DNA from: Vicinamibacteria bacterium
Lineage (GTDB): Bacteria > Acidobacteriota > Vicinamibacteria > Fen-336
NCBI GenBank assembly: GCA_023701125.1
Contig: JAMPXO010000033.1
Coordinates: 1-41,386 of the forward strand
Reading direction: 5' to 3'
DNA length: 41,386 nucleotides
The notes beneath the pieces were generated by a model. That model ran no database searches. It was not told the DNA's origin and saw only the letters and a program-made list of their open reading frames with translations. A program made the translations under genes and the position numbers. Of the stretch, positions 27,688 to 41,386 are shown piece after piece. Numbering within the stretch: the first letter of the stretch is position 1; each line of letters starts with the position of its first letter.

Positions 27688-30305
27688 GGGCTCGCTCCCG
27701 TCTCCAGCACGCAGACGCGGCCCGAGTCGGCATCGACGTCGAGCAGGTCTCCGCTACGGATTCGGCGCGTGGCCTCCGGCACGTCGACGACGCACGGCAT
27801 TCCGAACTCCCGCGCCACGGTCCCGGCATGGGAGAGGTAGCTGCCGACCTCCACGACGGCCGCGCCCGCGGTGAGGAAGAGCGGTGTCCACGCCGGGTCC
27901 GTGTAGGGCGCCACCAGCACCTCCCCGGGTTCGATCCGGGAGTCGACGGTGGGGTCCAGAATGATCCGGGCGCGGCCCTGGTAGCGGCCCGGCGAGGCAC
28001 CTCGCCCCTCGAGCCTCAGGTTGTCCCCGGCCGCGGAAGCGTGCCGGGGCCGCGGCCTCAGCTCGAAGCCGATCGTCTTCCGCGGACCCAGCTTGGACAG
28101 GCGGATGTGCTCGATCCGCCGCTCCCGGACGAGGTCCTCCACGTCGAGCCAGCCGAGCCGTCCCGCCTGCAGGCCGGAGAGCTCGGCGAAGGTCAGGAAG
28201 AAGACGTCGTCCTTGCACTTGAGTCGGCCGTCGTGGATCAGAAGGGCTTCGATCCGCGTGACCTTGGAGCGCACGATCGCCGGCCCCATGATGTGATAGA
28301 AGCGCGAGTTCTCGCGCAGCTTGAGGTAGTAGCGGGCCCGTTCCGCCGCGGCCAGGATCAGCCGGAAGCGGAGGCCCGTCGCCCGCTCCAGGGGCAGCGC
28401 TGCGAGGGACTCGCGGAGCCTCGCCGCGAGTCGTTCGCGTGCCTGCGCGGCCCGTCCCTCGTGGTCGGTCCGCGCCGGACCGAGGCCGAGGGCGTTGCGG
28501 ACCATGCCCAGCACCACGGACGGCTCCTCCTCGAAGCGTGGCGAGCGCAGCTCGAACTCCTTGACCGCGCGATGGCCGTTCTGCGCGAGGAACGCGGCCA
28601 GCGCCTCCAGGAAGGGGCCCGCCTCCGGCTCGGCGCGCAGCGCCGCGAGCGCCCGCTCGGCAGTCTCGCCCTCGAGGATTCCGCGCACCCGCGGCGAGCG
28701 TCGCGCGGTCGCGGCCAGCGCCACGATGCCGCGGCCCATCTCTGCGGAGAGCACGCCCTCCGATCCGGACGAGAGCAACACCTCGGCTTCCTCCCGGAAG
28801 TCCGGCACCCAGCGGTCGAGCAGCCGCCTCAGCGCGTGGAGCCACGGGAAGCCGATCGCCGAGCAGAGGTTCACGATCGCCGGCATGTGGGCCATCGGCG
28901 CGAAGATCGAGGGCAGCAGCCAGAACTGGCGCAGCACCTGCTCCGGAGCCACGCTGTCGTCGTCGGCGAGCCGGCGGGCGAGGTCCCGGCCCCCATCGAG
29001 GGCCGAGTCCGGGAGGGCCCGGACGCGCGCGAGCGGGACGGCGCAGACGAGGAACCCGGCCAGCCCCGCGAGCAGGAGCGGGGGGAGCTTCGACCAGTCG
29101 AGATTCCAGTCCGGGCCGTCCCGGGACAGGGAGTAGACGTGGTCGGCGAGTTCCTCCGGGGAGGCCTGGAACGGGAGCAGCCACTCGAGGACGGCGACGT
29201 CCAGGTACACCCAGCCGCGGATCACCCGCAGGCCGGCCGGAGGCATCACCGAGCGCACCATGTCTTCGCTCAGCGGCGTGAGCGGCTCGGTGAAGTTCTC
29301 GGCGATCGGCTTGAACAGGACCCAGCGTCCGCAGATCCCGCGGCCCACTTCCTCCCGCCCCACGACCGTCACGGGCCGCGACTGGAGCAGCCAGAAGCGT
29401 CCTGCGGACCAGGCCCACTCGACGTCCTGCGGCTGTCCGAAGTGCGCTTCGGCGCGCAACGCCCACTCGGCGACGAGCCGGAGGTCCCCGGGTCCGAGGC
29501 TCTCGCGGGTGCGATGGTCCAGGGGCACTGTCTCGAGCCGGGCCTGTTGGTCCGCCTCCAGCCGGGGTGCGACCATCAGCCGCTTGTCGGCGATGCGCCG
29601 CTCCAGGACCGCGAGGTCCTCGCGGCGCAGCACGAAGCGGTCGGGCGAGACGCGGCCGTCCACCAGCGCGGCTCCCATGCCCCAGCACGACTCGACGATC
29701 AGCTCGTCGCGCTCGCCCGTGACGGGGTTGAGCGTGAAGGTCACGCCCGCAACCTCGGCGGGGATCATCTCCTGCACCACGACGGCCATCGCGACCGAGC
29801 GGGAGTCGATGCCGTGGGTGGCCCGGTACGAGATCGCCTCGGGGCTCCACAGCGAAGCCCAGCACTGGCGCACCCGTTTCGAAAGGTGCTCGGCATCGAC
29901 GTAGTAGTAGGTGCCGTGCTGGCCCGCGAAGCTGGCCGCCCCGAGGTCCTCGGCGGTCGCGGAGCTGCGCACGGCGCACCGGACCTCGTCGCCGCGCCCC
30001 GCCAGCAGCCGGAGATGCGCTTCCCGGAGGGCCGTGGCGAGGGGCGGAGGCAGCTCGGCCTGTTCGATCCGGCGCCGGACATGCGCCGAGTGGGTCGCCA
30101 CCGTCGCCGCGTCGGCCCCCTCGAGGGCCCGCAGGTCCGCGCCCAGGTCGAGTTCCTCGAGATACGCGGCGGAGGCCTCGGCGCAGATCACGAAGCCGGG
30201 CGGGACGGGGAAGCCGCTGGCCAGCAGTTCGCCCAGGTTGGCCGCCTTGCCACCCACCCGGGCGCGATCCGTGGCCCGGACTTCGTCCAGCCTGACGATA
30301 TCCAC
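27684..30305 (-). CDS. PEP-synthase / rifampin-phosphotransferase-like enzyme
   Basis: This 873-residue protein has an N-terminal pyruvate-phosphate-dikinase ATP-binding domain (GGKAANLGEL near residue 18; RSSATAEDLGAASFAGQHGT; VVQEMIPAEVAGVTFT), a long central region without a clear family motif, and a C-terminal mobile phosphohistidine domain with SHAGTVAREFGMPCVV, where H826 is the expected phospho-acceptor. Order and total length match rifampin phosphotransferase (about 870 residues) better than PEP synthase, which has the swivelling histidine domain in the middle. The true acceptor may be a small molecule other than rifampin. GTG 30305 is the start; a promoter overlaps it. It is divergent from ygeW. 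Confidence 0.85.
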   Translation of the reverse strand: MDIVRLDEVRATDRARVGGKAANLGELLASGFPVPPGFVICAEASAAYLEELDLGADLRALEGADAATVATHSAHVRRRIEQAELPPPLATALREAHLRLLAGRGDEVRCAVRSSATAEDLGAASFAGQHGTYYYVDAEHLSKRVRQCWASLWSPEAISYRATHGIDSRSVAMAVVVQEMIPAEVAGVTFTLNPVTGERDELIVESCWGMGAALVDGRVSPDRFVLRREDLAVLERRIADKRLMVAPRLEADQQARLETVPLDHRTRESLGPGDLRLVAEWALRAEAHFGQPQDVEWAWSAGRFWLLQSRPVTVVGREEVGRGICGRWVLFKPIAENFTEPLTPLSEDMVRSVMPPAGLRVIRGWVYLDVAVLEWLLPFQASPEELADHVYSLSRDGPDWNLDWSKLPPLLLAGLAGFLVCAVPLARVRALPDSALDGGRDLARRLADDDSVAPEQVLRQFWLLPSIFAPMAHMPAIVNLCSAIGFPWLHALRRLLDRWVPDFREEAEVLLSSGSEGVLSAEMGRGIVALAATARRSPRVRGILEGETAERALAALRAEPEAGPFLEALAAFLAQNGHRAVKEFELRSPRFEEEPSVVLGMVRNALGLGPARTDHEGRAAQARERLAARLRESLAALPLERATGLRFRLILAAAERARYYLKLRENSRFYHIMGPAIVRSKVTRIEALLIHDGRLKCKDDVFFLTFAELSGLQAGRLGWLDVEDLVRERRIEHIRLSKLGPRKTIGFELRPRPRHASAAGDNLRLEGRGASPGRYQGRARIILDPTVDSRIEPGEVLVAPYTDPAWTPLFLTAGAAVVEVGSYLSHAGTVAREFGMPCVVDVPEATRRIRSGDLLDVDADSGRVCVLETGASP

Positions 30306-30319
30306 GGGAGCCTGCGGAC

Positions 30320-30351
30320 ACTATACGCCCGGGGTCACGGACCGGCGTCAA
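30320..30351 (-). promoter_or_regulatory. Candidate promoter of the phosphotransferase-like gene
   Basis: On the minus strand TTGACG (30351-30346) and TATAGT (30325-30320) both match consensus at five of six positions, but the spacer is 20 bases, longer than usual. The inferred transcript would begin only about 8-10 bases before GTG 30305. The same 65-base gap must also hold the ygeW promoter, so the two transcripts may be regulated together. Confidence 0.45.
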
Positions 30352-30370
30352 AATTGCATCGGTCCAGCCC

Positions 30371-31492
30371 ATGGCACATCCTGCGATCGATCCGGCATCT
30401 CTCGCGGCCCTGCACGGCCGCAGCCTGCTGCTGACGCAAGACTGGAGCACTCCCGAGCTCGACGCCCTGCTCGCGCTCGCGCAACGTCTGGCGGCGCTCG
30501 ACCGGCAGGGGAAGCGCGCCGCGCTGCTGCCCGACCAGCTCGCCTACGCGCTCTTCTTCGACAACTCGACCCGCACCAAGTCGGCGTGGGCGGGGGCCTC
30601 GGCTCGGCTCGGCATGCAGCCGGTGATCGTCGACGGCTCTTCGACCCAGGTCGCCCACGGCGAGACCGCGGCCGAGACCGGCGCGATGCTGGGCATGAAC
30701 GCCCACGCGCTCGGCATCCGCCACGACCTGATCCTCGGCGAGGGCAACCGCTTCATGCGCGAGGTCCAGTCCGGCATCGACGGCTACCTCGCCGCGACCG
30801 GCGACCCGCGGGTGGTGCCGATCGTCAACCTCCAGTGCGACGTCGACCACCCGACCCAGACCCTGGCCGACCTGCTGTGGCTGCGCGAGAAGCTGGGCGA
30901 CCTGGCCGGCAAGAAGATCGCGGTGTCGTGGGCGTATTCGCCCTCGTACGCGAAGCCGCTGTCGGTGCCGCAGGGCCTGATCACGCTGCTGACCCGCTTC
31001 GGCGCCCGCGTCACGCTGGCCCAGCCCGAGGGCTACCGGCTGATGGACGAGCCGATGGCCGCCGCCGCAGCCAACGCCGCCGCCTCGGGCGGGTCCTTCC
31101 GCGCGGTGTCGTCGATGGACGAGGCGTTCGCCGGCGCCCATGCCGTGTACCCGAAGTCGTGGGGTCCGTGGGACCTGATGGTGGAGCGGGTCGAGGCCAA
31201 CCGCGGGGGCGACAAGGCGCGGATGGGCGACATCGAGAAGCGCGCGCTGTCGCGCAACGCGGGCCACAAGGACTGGATCTGCGACGAGCGGCGGATGGCG
31301 CTGACCGCGGACGCGCTCTACCTGCACTGCCTGCCCGCGGACATCGGCGCCGAGGTCAGCCCCGGCGTGATGGACCGCTTCCGCGTCGACGTGGCGCGCG
31401 AGGCCAACTGGAAGGTGTACGTGGTGATGGCGCTGCTGGCCGCCGCCAAGGTGGACGACCTGCCTGCGCGCCTCGCGGCGCTCGACAAGTGA
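30371..31492 (+). CDS. ygeW: YgeW-family carbamoyltransferase
   Basis: The 373-residue product is a member of the aspartate/ornithine carbamoyltransferase fold. The carbamoyl-phosphate loop is FFDNSTRTKSAW (STRTK at 66-70); HPTQTLADL (160-168) and HCLPADIGAE (319-328) complete the active site. The long central insertion GWAYSPSYAKPLSVPQGL-type (SWAYSPSYAKPLSVPQG, 186-202) and the ending are those of YgeW rather than ArgF. In purine-degrading bacteria YgeW is thought to work in the phosphorolytic direction, moving a carbamoyl group from a ureido acid to phosphate. It forms a pair with ygeY. The start is ATG 30371, with no strong ribosome binding site. Confidence 0.94.
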   Translation: MAHPAIDPASLAALHGRSLLLTQDWSTPELDALLALAQRLAALDRQGKRAALLPDQLAYALFFDNSTRTKSAWAGASARLGMQPVIVDGSSTQVAHGETAAETGAMLGMNAHALGIRHDLILGEGNRFMREVQSGIDGYLAATGDPRVVPIVNLQCDVDHPTQTLADLLWLREKLGDLAGKKIAVSWAYSPSYAKPLSVPQGLITLLTRFGARVTLAQPEGYRLMDEPMAAAAANAAASGGSFRAVSSMDEAFAGAHAVYPKSWGPWDLMVERVEANRGGDKARMGDIEKRALSRNAGHKDWICDERRMALTADALYLHCLPADIGAEVSPGVMDRFRVDVAREANWKVYVVMALLAAAKVDDLPARLAALDK

Positions 31493-31509
31493 AGGTGCAG
31501 GAGAACCCG

Positions 31510-33066
31510 ATGGCCCCCGACACCCTCGACCAGCAGATTGCATCTCTCGCCGCGAGAGACCTGCCGCTCGCCACCCGCATCCTGCGCGAGGCGATCCGCA
31601 TCCCCGCCGACTTCGTCGACAAGCCCGTGGAGCAGGGCGGCGACCCGCTGTGCGGCCTCTCCAACCACGAGGGGCCGCGGATGGAGTACCTGAAGCGGAT
31701 GGTGGTCGAGGCCGGCGCGGTGCGCCGACCGGAGGACGTCGACTTCGACGCCTACGGCAACCTCGTCTGGGCCGTGCAGGACGAAGCGGACGGCATCCCC
31801 GCGAAGGCCAAGAAGGTCATCTACCTCGACGGCCACGCGGATACCGTGCGCGCGCTGCGCTCCGACTGGCGCGACAAGACGAACGGCGGCATCGACGCCT
31901 ACGACGGCGTGGTGGATCTCGGCCGCGTCGACCGCGACGTGCTGCGCGGCCTGCTCGGCTACCTGCCGCCCGACGAGGAGTGGGGCCACCTGCTGTTCGG
32001 CCGCGGCTCCGCGGACCAGCTCGCGGGTGTCGTCTCGCAGATCGTCGCCACCCGCATCCTGCTCGAGCTGGCTCCCCTGGGGGCGCTGCGCGGCGTGATC
32101 GTGCGCTCCTACGCGACGGCCGCCGAGGAGGACAACGACGGCGGCGGGCCGCTGCACCTGGTCGGCCACGTGCTGCCCGGCGCCGGCCCGGAGCGGGTCC
32201 CCGACGTGGTGATCCTGACCGAAGGCACGGGCGACGCGAACAAGGGCGCGCTCGGCATCTACCGCGGCCAGCGCGGGCGGATGCAGATCGAGGTCGTGGT
32301 CACCGGCCGCTCGTGCCACGGCTCGATGCCGTGGGAGGGCCTCAACCCGTTCGAGCACGGCGGCGCGATCGTCGCCGAGGCGGCGCGGCGCTACGACGCC
32401 CGCGACGGCTTCCTCGACCACCCGTTCCTCGGCCACGGCACCCGCACGGCGTCGTGGGCGAAGCTCGACACGCCGTCGGACTGCGCGGTGCCCGAGAAGC
32501 TGACGCTGCGCTTCGACCGCCGGCTGACGCTGGGCGAGACGCCGGAGCAGGCGCTGAAGGACGTCGAGGCGCTCGACGCGGTGCGCGTCGCGCGGGCGGC
32601 GGGGCTGAAGGTCGAGATCGCGGTGCCGCCGTACCGCGAGAAGACCTGGCGCGGCTATCTCGCCGACAACCCGCAGATCTACCGCGGCTGGCTGACGCCG
32701 GAAGATCACCCGGCGATCCGGGCGGCGGTCGCGGCCTACCGCGGCGTCGTCTCGCCGCACGTCGTCGAGCCCGCGGGCGGCGCCCAGAAGGCCACGCTGC
32801 GCCGCGAGCCGCGGGTCGACCGCTGGATCTTCTCCACCGACGGCGTCGGCTTCCCGATCCCTGTCTCCGAAACTCGGATCGCGGTCCCGGACTCCAAGCG
32901 CTGGATCGTCTCGGGCGACGTCAAGCACCCGGCGATGTTCGGCATCGGCGCGGGCGTCGAGCAGAACACCCACCGCGTCGGCGAAAACGTCGATCTGCGC
33001 GAGCTGCAGCACGCGATCGCGGTGATCGCCCGCTTCCCGAGCGCCTTCGCCGCGATCCCTCAATAA
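31510..33066 (+). CDS. ygeY: YgeY-like M20 metallo-hydrolase, long form
   Basis: ATG 31510 has AGGAG seven bases before it; GTG 31489, which overlaps the ygeW stop, is an alternative adding seven residues. The 518-residue protein keeps the M20 ligands: H109 and D111 in DGHADT, D169 in GRGSADQ, E206-E207 in AAEED, E238 in TEGTGD and H488 in [10 protein letters not shown]. coli YgeY has about 400 residues; the extra length includes a segment at 115-160 between the first two motifs and one at 370-440. In this locus it probably hydrolyses a ureido or carbamoyl intermediate. The stop overlaps the convergent nitrilase gene by seven bases. Confidence 0.9.
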   Translation: MAPDTLDQQIASLAARDLPLATRILREAIRIPADFVDKPVEQGGDPLCGLSNHEGPRMEYLKRMVVEAGAVRRPEDVDFDAYGNLVWAVQDEADGIPAKAKKVIYLDGHADTVRALRSDWRDKTNGGIDAYDGVVDLGRVDRDVLRGLLGYLPPDEEWGHLLFGRGSADQLAGVVSQIVATRILLELAPLGALRGVIVRSYATAAEEDNDGGGPLHLVGHVLPGAGPERVPDVVILTEGTGDANKGALGIYRGQRGRMQIEVVVTGRSCHGSMPWEGLNPFEHGGAIVAEAARRYDARDGFLDHPFLGHGTRTASWAKLDTPSDCAVPEKLTLRFDRRLTLGETPEQALKDVEALDAVRVARAAGLKVEIAVPPYREKTWRGYLADNPQIYRGWLTPEDHPAIRAAVAAYRGVVSPHVVEPAGGAQKATLRREPRVDRWIFSTDGVGFPIPVSETRIAVPDSKRWIVSGDVKHPAMFGIGAGVEQNTHRVGENVDLRELQHAIAVIARFPSAFAAIPQ

Positions 33067-33985
33067 ATCTCGGGGCGCTGGTCGCGGGGCAGGTTCCAGC
33101 CCGAGGGGTCGGGCCGCACCCGCTCGTCCAGATCGAGGTCGGCGATCACCAGCTCCGGCGGTGCGGGCACGCGCGGGAACGGGCCGTTGGGGCCGACGAA
33201 GTAGCTGGCGCCGAAGTACTCCTGGTTCCACGGCCGCTCCGAGCCCTTGCGGTTGGAGCCGCCGATGAACAGGTTGTGGCGCGCCGCGTCGGTCGGGAAC
33301 TCGAGGTCCCACATCCGCCGCGACTTGGCGCCGAACGTCACGGCCGGGCACAGCAGCAGCTCGGCGCCGTTCTGGGCCACTGTCTGTACCGCGTCGGGGA
33401 AGTGGCGGTCGTAGCAGATCAGGATGCCGAGCTTGACGAGCGGCGTCTGGAACACCGGGAAGTACGGGTTCTTCGAGATGTTGGCGGGCCACTCGCCGAG
33501 GGCCCCGTCGCTGCGCTCGTAGTAGGCCGTCTCGGTGAACGAGCCCTGCTCGTTGGTGCCCTCGGGGATGTGGGTCTTGCGGTAGCGGCCCAGTACGTCG
33601 CCGTCGGGGCCGAACACGACCGCGGTGTTGAAGTAGCGGCCGGTGCGCGGGTCCTCCTCGTAGATCGGCGCCACCAGCGTCATCCGGTGGCGCGCGGCCA
33701 GCGGCTTCATCCGCTGCGCGGTGGGCCCGTCGACCGCCTCCTCGGACAGCATCCGCCACATCGGGTCGCGGGTCAGCGCGAAGTAGGGCGCGGTGAACAA
33801 CTCGCCCATGCAGAGCACCTGCACGCCCAGGCCCGCGGCCTGTTCGATCAGCTCCTGGTGGTGGTCGAGGTTGGCCTCGCGCACCTCGTCGAGGCGGCCC
33901 GCGAGCGAGTGCAACTCGGCCAGCGACTCCGGCATGTGCGGGTAGGCGTTGCAGGTCTCGGTCAGCGCGGCGCGCAGCGGGCGGG

Positions 33986-33989
<4 letters not shown>
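33060..33989 (-). CDS. Nitrilase-superfamily amidohydrolase (beta-ureidopropionase-like)
   Basis: The 309-residue protein has the complete Glu-Lys-Cys triad: E63 in GELFTAPY, K138 in RKTHIPEG and C192 in ICYDRHFPD. The CYDRHFPD context is that of N-carbamoyl-beta-alanine or N-carbamoyl-amino-acid amidohydrolases rather than true nitrilases. Such enzymes release CO2 and ammonia from a ureido group. ATG 33989 overlaps the stop of the upstream PLP enzyme (ATGA). It is the last gene of the five-gene minus-strand operon. It offers a second route of decarbamoylation besides YgeY and the AllC-like enzyme. Confidence 0.92.
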
Positions 33990-36915
<2,926 letters not shown>

Positions 36916-36934
36916 CTCGTCCGTCCCCCCACGT

Positions 36935-37954
36935 TCATCGCGGCAACGCCCGCATTCTCTGCCACAGCCGGTCGGCCTCGGCCCGCGCGCGCTCGCGCAC
37001 CGCATCGCGTCGCGCTGCCGCCGCCGAGCGGGCGCGTTCCCACGTCGCCCGGTCGGCGCCCGTGAAAGCGCTGCCGAACCGCTCGGCCAGCAGCCGCTCG
37101 CTGGCCGCGGCCCGGCCGCGGGCGTGGCCGAGGTGATCGCCCGCTGCGGCGGCCGCAGCCAGCAGCGCCGCTTCTTCTTCCGCCATGTCGGCGGGGTAGC
37201 CGTCGGTGCCGAGCGCGACCTGCGCCGCGTGCGCCAGCGCCTGCGGATAGCCGACGCGGTTGCCCTGGTTCGAGCGCGGGTTCTGCACGAGCCAGCAGCC
37301 CGCGTCCGAGACCCGTTTCACCTCGTCCGCGTCCAGGTGCACGCCGTGGGCGAAGACCGACCCGGGGACCAGCGCCTCGAGCCGGGCGAGGCGGTCGACC
37401 ACGCCCGCGTACCCGCGTCGACGCGCGTCCTCGACGTCGGCCCCGTCCTCGGCGACGTGCACGTGCAGGACGCTGCCCAGATCGCGGGCCAGCCTGGCCG
37501 CCTCGCGGATCGTCTCGTCCGAGGCCGTGAACGAGGCGTGCAGGCCGATCGCGCCACGCACGAGCGGCCGCCGATTCGCCCGCAGGAAGCGCTCGCACTC
37601 GGCCAGGCCGCGGCGGGCCTCGTCGTCCCCGCCGTTGCGCTCCGTGGCCCCGTAGCAGAGCACCGCGCGCAGGCCCGCGGCCTGGCAGGCGTCGGCCAGC
37701 ACGTCGAGCGAACCCTCGATCGACTCGGGCGACTCGTGGTGGTCGACCAGGCCGAAGCAGCCGAGGGCCAGCGCTTCGCTCGCGTAGAACTCGGCGCTGG
37801 CGGCCAGGCTGCGCTCGTCGAGCGCGCGGTCCAGCCGCCACCACAGGCGGCCGAGGATCTGCAGGAAGTTCTCGGGCGGCGGCTCGGGCGCCGGCATCCC
37901 CAGCGGCGCCAGGCCGCTATAGAGATGGGTGTGCGCGTCGACCGCGAGCGCCAA
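36935..37954 (-). CDS. ssnA: SsnA-like amidohydrolase, core domain only
   Basis: The 339-residue product follows E. coli SsnA through the metal-dependent barrel: H8 and H10 in [10 protein letters not shown], the [17 protein letters not shown] segment (34-50), [14 protein letters not shown]166 in HVHVAED, H203 in [20 protein letters not shown] and D251 in [11 protein letters not shown]. coli SsnA is about 440 residues with N- and C-terminal strands that form a beta-sandwich. Both are missing: the protein starts at the first metal motif, and after [10 protein letters not shown] it jumps to a helical end resembling the SsnA terminus ([10 protein letters not shown]). TTG 37954 is the only sensible start (GAAGGG six bases before), three bases after the dehydrogenase stop. 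Probably a purine-ring or imide hydrolase. Confidence 0.85.
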   Translation of the reverse strand: MALAVDAHTHLYSGLAPLGMPAPEPPPENFLQILGRLWWRLDRALDERSLAASAEFYASEALALGCFGLVDHHESPESIEGSLDVLADACQAAGLRAVLCYGATERNGGDDEARRGLAECERFLRANRRPLVRGAIGLHASFTASDETIREAARLARDLGSVLHVHVAEDGADVEDARRRGYAGVVDRLARLEALVPGSVFAHGVHLDADEVKRVSDAGCWLVQNPRSNQGNRVGYPQALAHAAQVALGTDGYPADMAEEEAALLAAAAAAGDHLGHARGRAAASERLLAERFGSAFTGADRATWERARSAAAARRDAVRERARAEADRLWQRMRALPR

Positions 37955-37956
37955 GG

Positions 37957-40623
<2,667 letters not shown>

Positions 40624-40645
40624 CCGAACTTCCTCCAGAGGGGCC

Positions 40646-40651
40646 AGTCTA
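40646..40651 (-). promoter_or_regulatory. Candidate -10 element for the dehydrogenase operon
   Basis: TAGACT (minus strand, 40651 to 40646) is the only AT-containing hexamer between the groEL terminator and the GGAGGAAG ribosome binding site (40636-40629). No convincing -35 is present. Only 57 bases separate terminator and gene, so the promoter must lie here or inside the terminator. Confidence 0.3.
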
Positions 40652-40680
40652 GACGACCGGGCTCGCGCCGGCACGCCCGC

Positions 40681-40713
40681 AAACGAAAACGGGGGAGGCC
40701 GAAGCCTCCCCCG
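40681..40713 (-). terminator. Intrinsic terminator of groEL
   Basis: On the minus strand a perfect 10-base stem, CGGGGGAGGC and its complement, encloses a stable TTCG loop (40703-40700) and is followed by TTTTCGTTT. It lies 49 bases after the groEL stop and separates groEL from the purine-degradation operon. Confidence 0.93.
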
Positions 40714-40761
40714 CTGGAGCGTGGCCGCGGGCCAGAGCCCGCGACCGGTCGCTCGTGCGAA

Positions 40762-41386
40762 CTAGTACATGCCCGGCGCGCCGCCGCCGCCCATGTTCGG
40801 GGCGTCGGACTTCTCCTCCGGGATCTCGGAGACGAGAGCCTCGGTGGTCAGCAGCAGGGAAGCGATCGAGGACGCGTTCTGCAGCGCAGAGCGGACGACC
40901 TTGGTCGGGTCGATGACGCCGGCGTCGACCAGGTTCTCGTACTTGTCGGAGAGGGCGTTGAAGCCCTCCTCGTCCTTCATCTCGCGGACCTTGGAGACGA
41001 CCACGGCGCCCTCGAATCCGGCGTTGGCCGCGATCTGGCGCAGCGGCTCCTCGATCGCGCGGCGGATCAGGTTGATGCCGACCTGGATGTCGCCCTCGGC
41101 CTTCAGCTTGTCCAGCACGCGCTGCGAGCGGAGCAGCGCGACGCCGCCGCCGGGGACGATGCCTTCCTCGACCGCGGCCTTGGTCGCGTGCATCGCGTCC
41201 TCGACACGGGCCTTCTTCTCCTTCATCTCGGTCTCGGTGGCCGCACCGACCTTGATGACGGCGACGCCGCCGACGAGCTTCGCCAGGCGCTCCTGGAGCT
41301 TCTCGCGGTCGTAGTCGGAGGTGGTCTCCTCGACCTGGTTGCGGATCTGCTTGACGCGACCCTCGATGTCCTTGGCCTTGCCGGAG
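40762..41386 (-). CDS. groL: Chaperonin GroEL, C-terminal part (truncated by the window edge)
   Basis: The frame is open from the window edge and covers about the last 207 residues of the 60-kDa chaperonin. It includes [62 protein letters not shown], and ends in a Gly/Met-rich tail ([10 protein letters not shown]). GroEL folds proteins in an ATP-driven cage with GroES. The apical domain and start lie outside the window. It is followed by a terminator. Confidence 0.97.
   Translation of the reverse strand, partial: SGKAKDIEGRVKQIRNQVEETTSDYDREKLQERLAKLVGGVAVIKVGAATETEMKEKKARVEDAMHATKAAVEEGIVPGGGVALLRSQRVLDKLKAEGDIQVGINLIRRAIEEPLRQIAANAGFEGAVVVSKVREMKDEEGFNALSDKYENLVDAGVIDPTKVVRSALQNASSIASLLLTTEALVSEIPEEKSDAPNMGGGGAPGMY

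Noticed and set aside
27925-27940. CCGGGTTCGATCCGG, resembling a tRNA T-arm
   Set aside because: It sits inside the coding sequence of the PEP-utilising enzyme and no acceptor, D or anticodon arms flank it on either strand.
30335-31543. Open frame antisense to ygeW
   Set aside because: ygeW has full catalytic motifs; the antisense translation is His/Arg/Ala-rich with no domain.

Overview
The window is a very GC-rich, densely packed bacterial chromosome segment with no gap longer than about 140 bases. It opens inside tuf and runs through the whole S10-spc-alpha ribosomal protein superoperon. It ends inside groEL. No transposase, phage, CRISPR or tRNA gene is visible. The source looks like a Gram-negative, diderm bacterium: it has TonB C-terminal domains, a PilM/N/O/P-type inner-membrane platform, and a second EF-G of the Thermus EF-G-2 type. 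Acidobacteriota or a deltaproteobacterial or myxobacterial relative would fit, but this placement is inference from gene content and composition only.

Region 1 (1-15890, + strand) holds the 3' end of tuf, then rpsJ-rplC-rplD-rplW-rplB-rpsS-rplV-rpsC-rplP-rpmC-rpsQ-rplN-rplX-rplE-rpsN-rpsH-rplF-rplR-rpsE-rpmD-rplO-secY-adk-map-infA-rpmJ-rpsM-rpsK-rpsD-rpoA-rplQ. A strong intrinsic terminator closes it at 15922-15964. The order is classical. The oddities are an IF-1 that has lost its conserved basic loop, a methionine aminopeptidase whose C-terminal tail is encoded over a palindromic element, and an L17 with a long Lys/Ala/Pro tail.

Region 2 (15986-24042) holds a convergent two-gene unit, an EF-G-2 paralogue followed by a secreted protein with several TonB-C-like domains. 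A four-gene, translationally coupled PilM/N/O/P-like (or GspL/M/C-like) operon follows, with no secretin, ATPase or pilin in view. After it comes a single protein that joins a catalytically dead Ser/Thr kinase fold, one membrane segment, a long coiled coil and a TonB C-terminal domain.

Region 3 (24064-40623) is the most interesting part. It is a purine/ureide catabolism locus that resembles the E. coli ygeW-ygeY-ygfK-ssnA-xdhD group (the gene set associated with selenium-dependent molybdenum hydroxylases and anaerobic urate breakdown), but it is rebuilt. It contains a short YgfK without the NAD(P)H/FAD module, an M20 N-carbamoyl-amino-acid or allantoate amidohydrolase, YgeW carbamoyltransferase, a long YgeY hydrolase, a nitrilase-superfamily amidohydrolase, two different fold-type-II PLP enzymes where a YgeX lyase would be expected, an SsnA reduced to its barrel core, and a single-chain [2Fe-2S]/molybdopterin dehydrogenase. 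The genes lie in three blocks: ygfK-amidohydrolase (+), ygeW-ygeY (+), and dehydrogenase-ssnA-PLP-PLP-nitrilase (-). An opposite-strand pair, a rifampin-phosphotransferase-like PEP-utilising enzyme and a small membrane protein, is inserted between the first two.

A working model (inference) is that the molybdenum enzyme hydroxylates a purine and passes electrons through Fe-S clusters to YgfK, which reduces a downstream intermediate. SsnA and the amidohydrolases open and decarbamoylate the ring products. YgeW recovers a carbamoyl group as carbamoyl phosphate, and the PLP enzymes deaminate the remaining amino acid. Neither redox protein has a visible pyridine-nucleotide site, so the oxidation and the reduction may be coupled directly or through ferredoxin.
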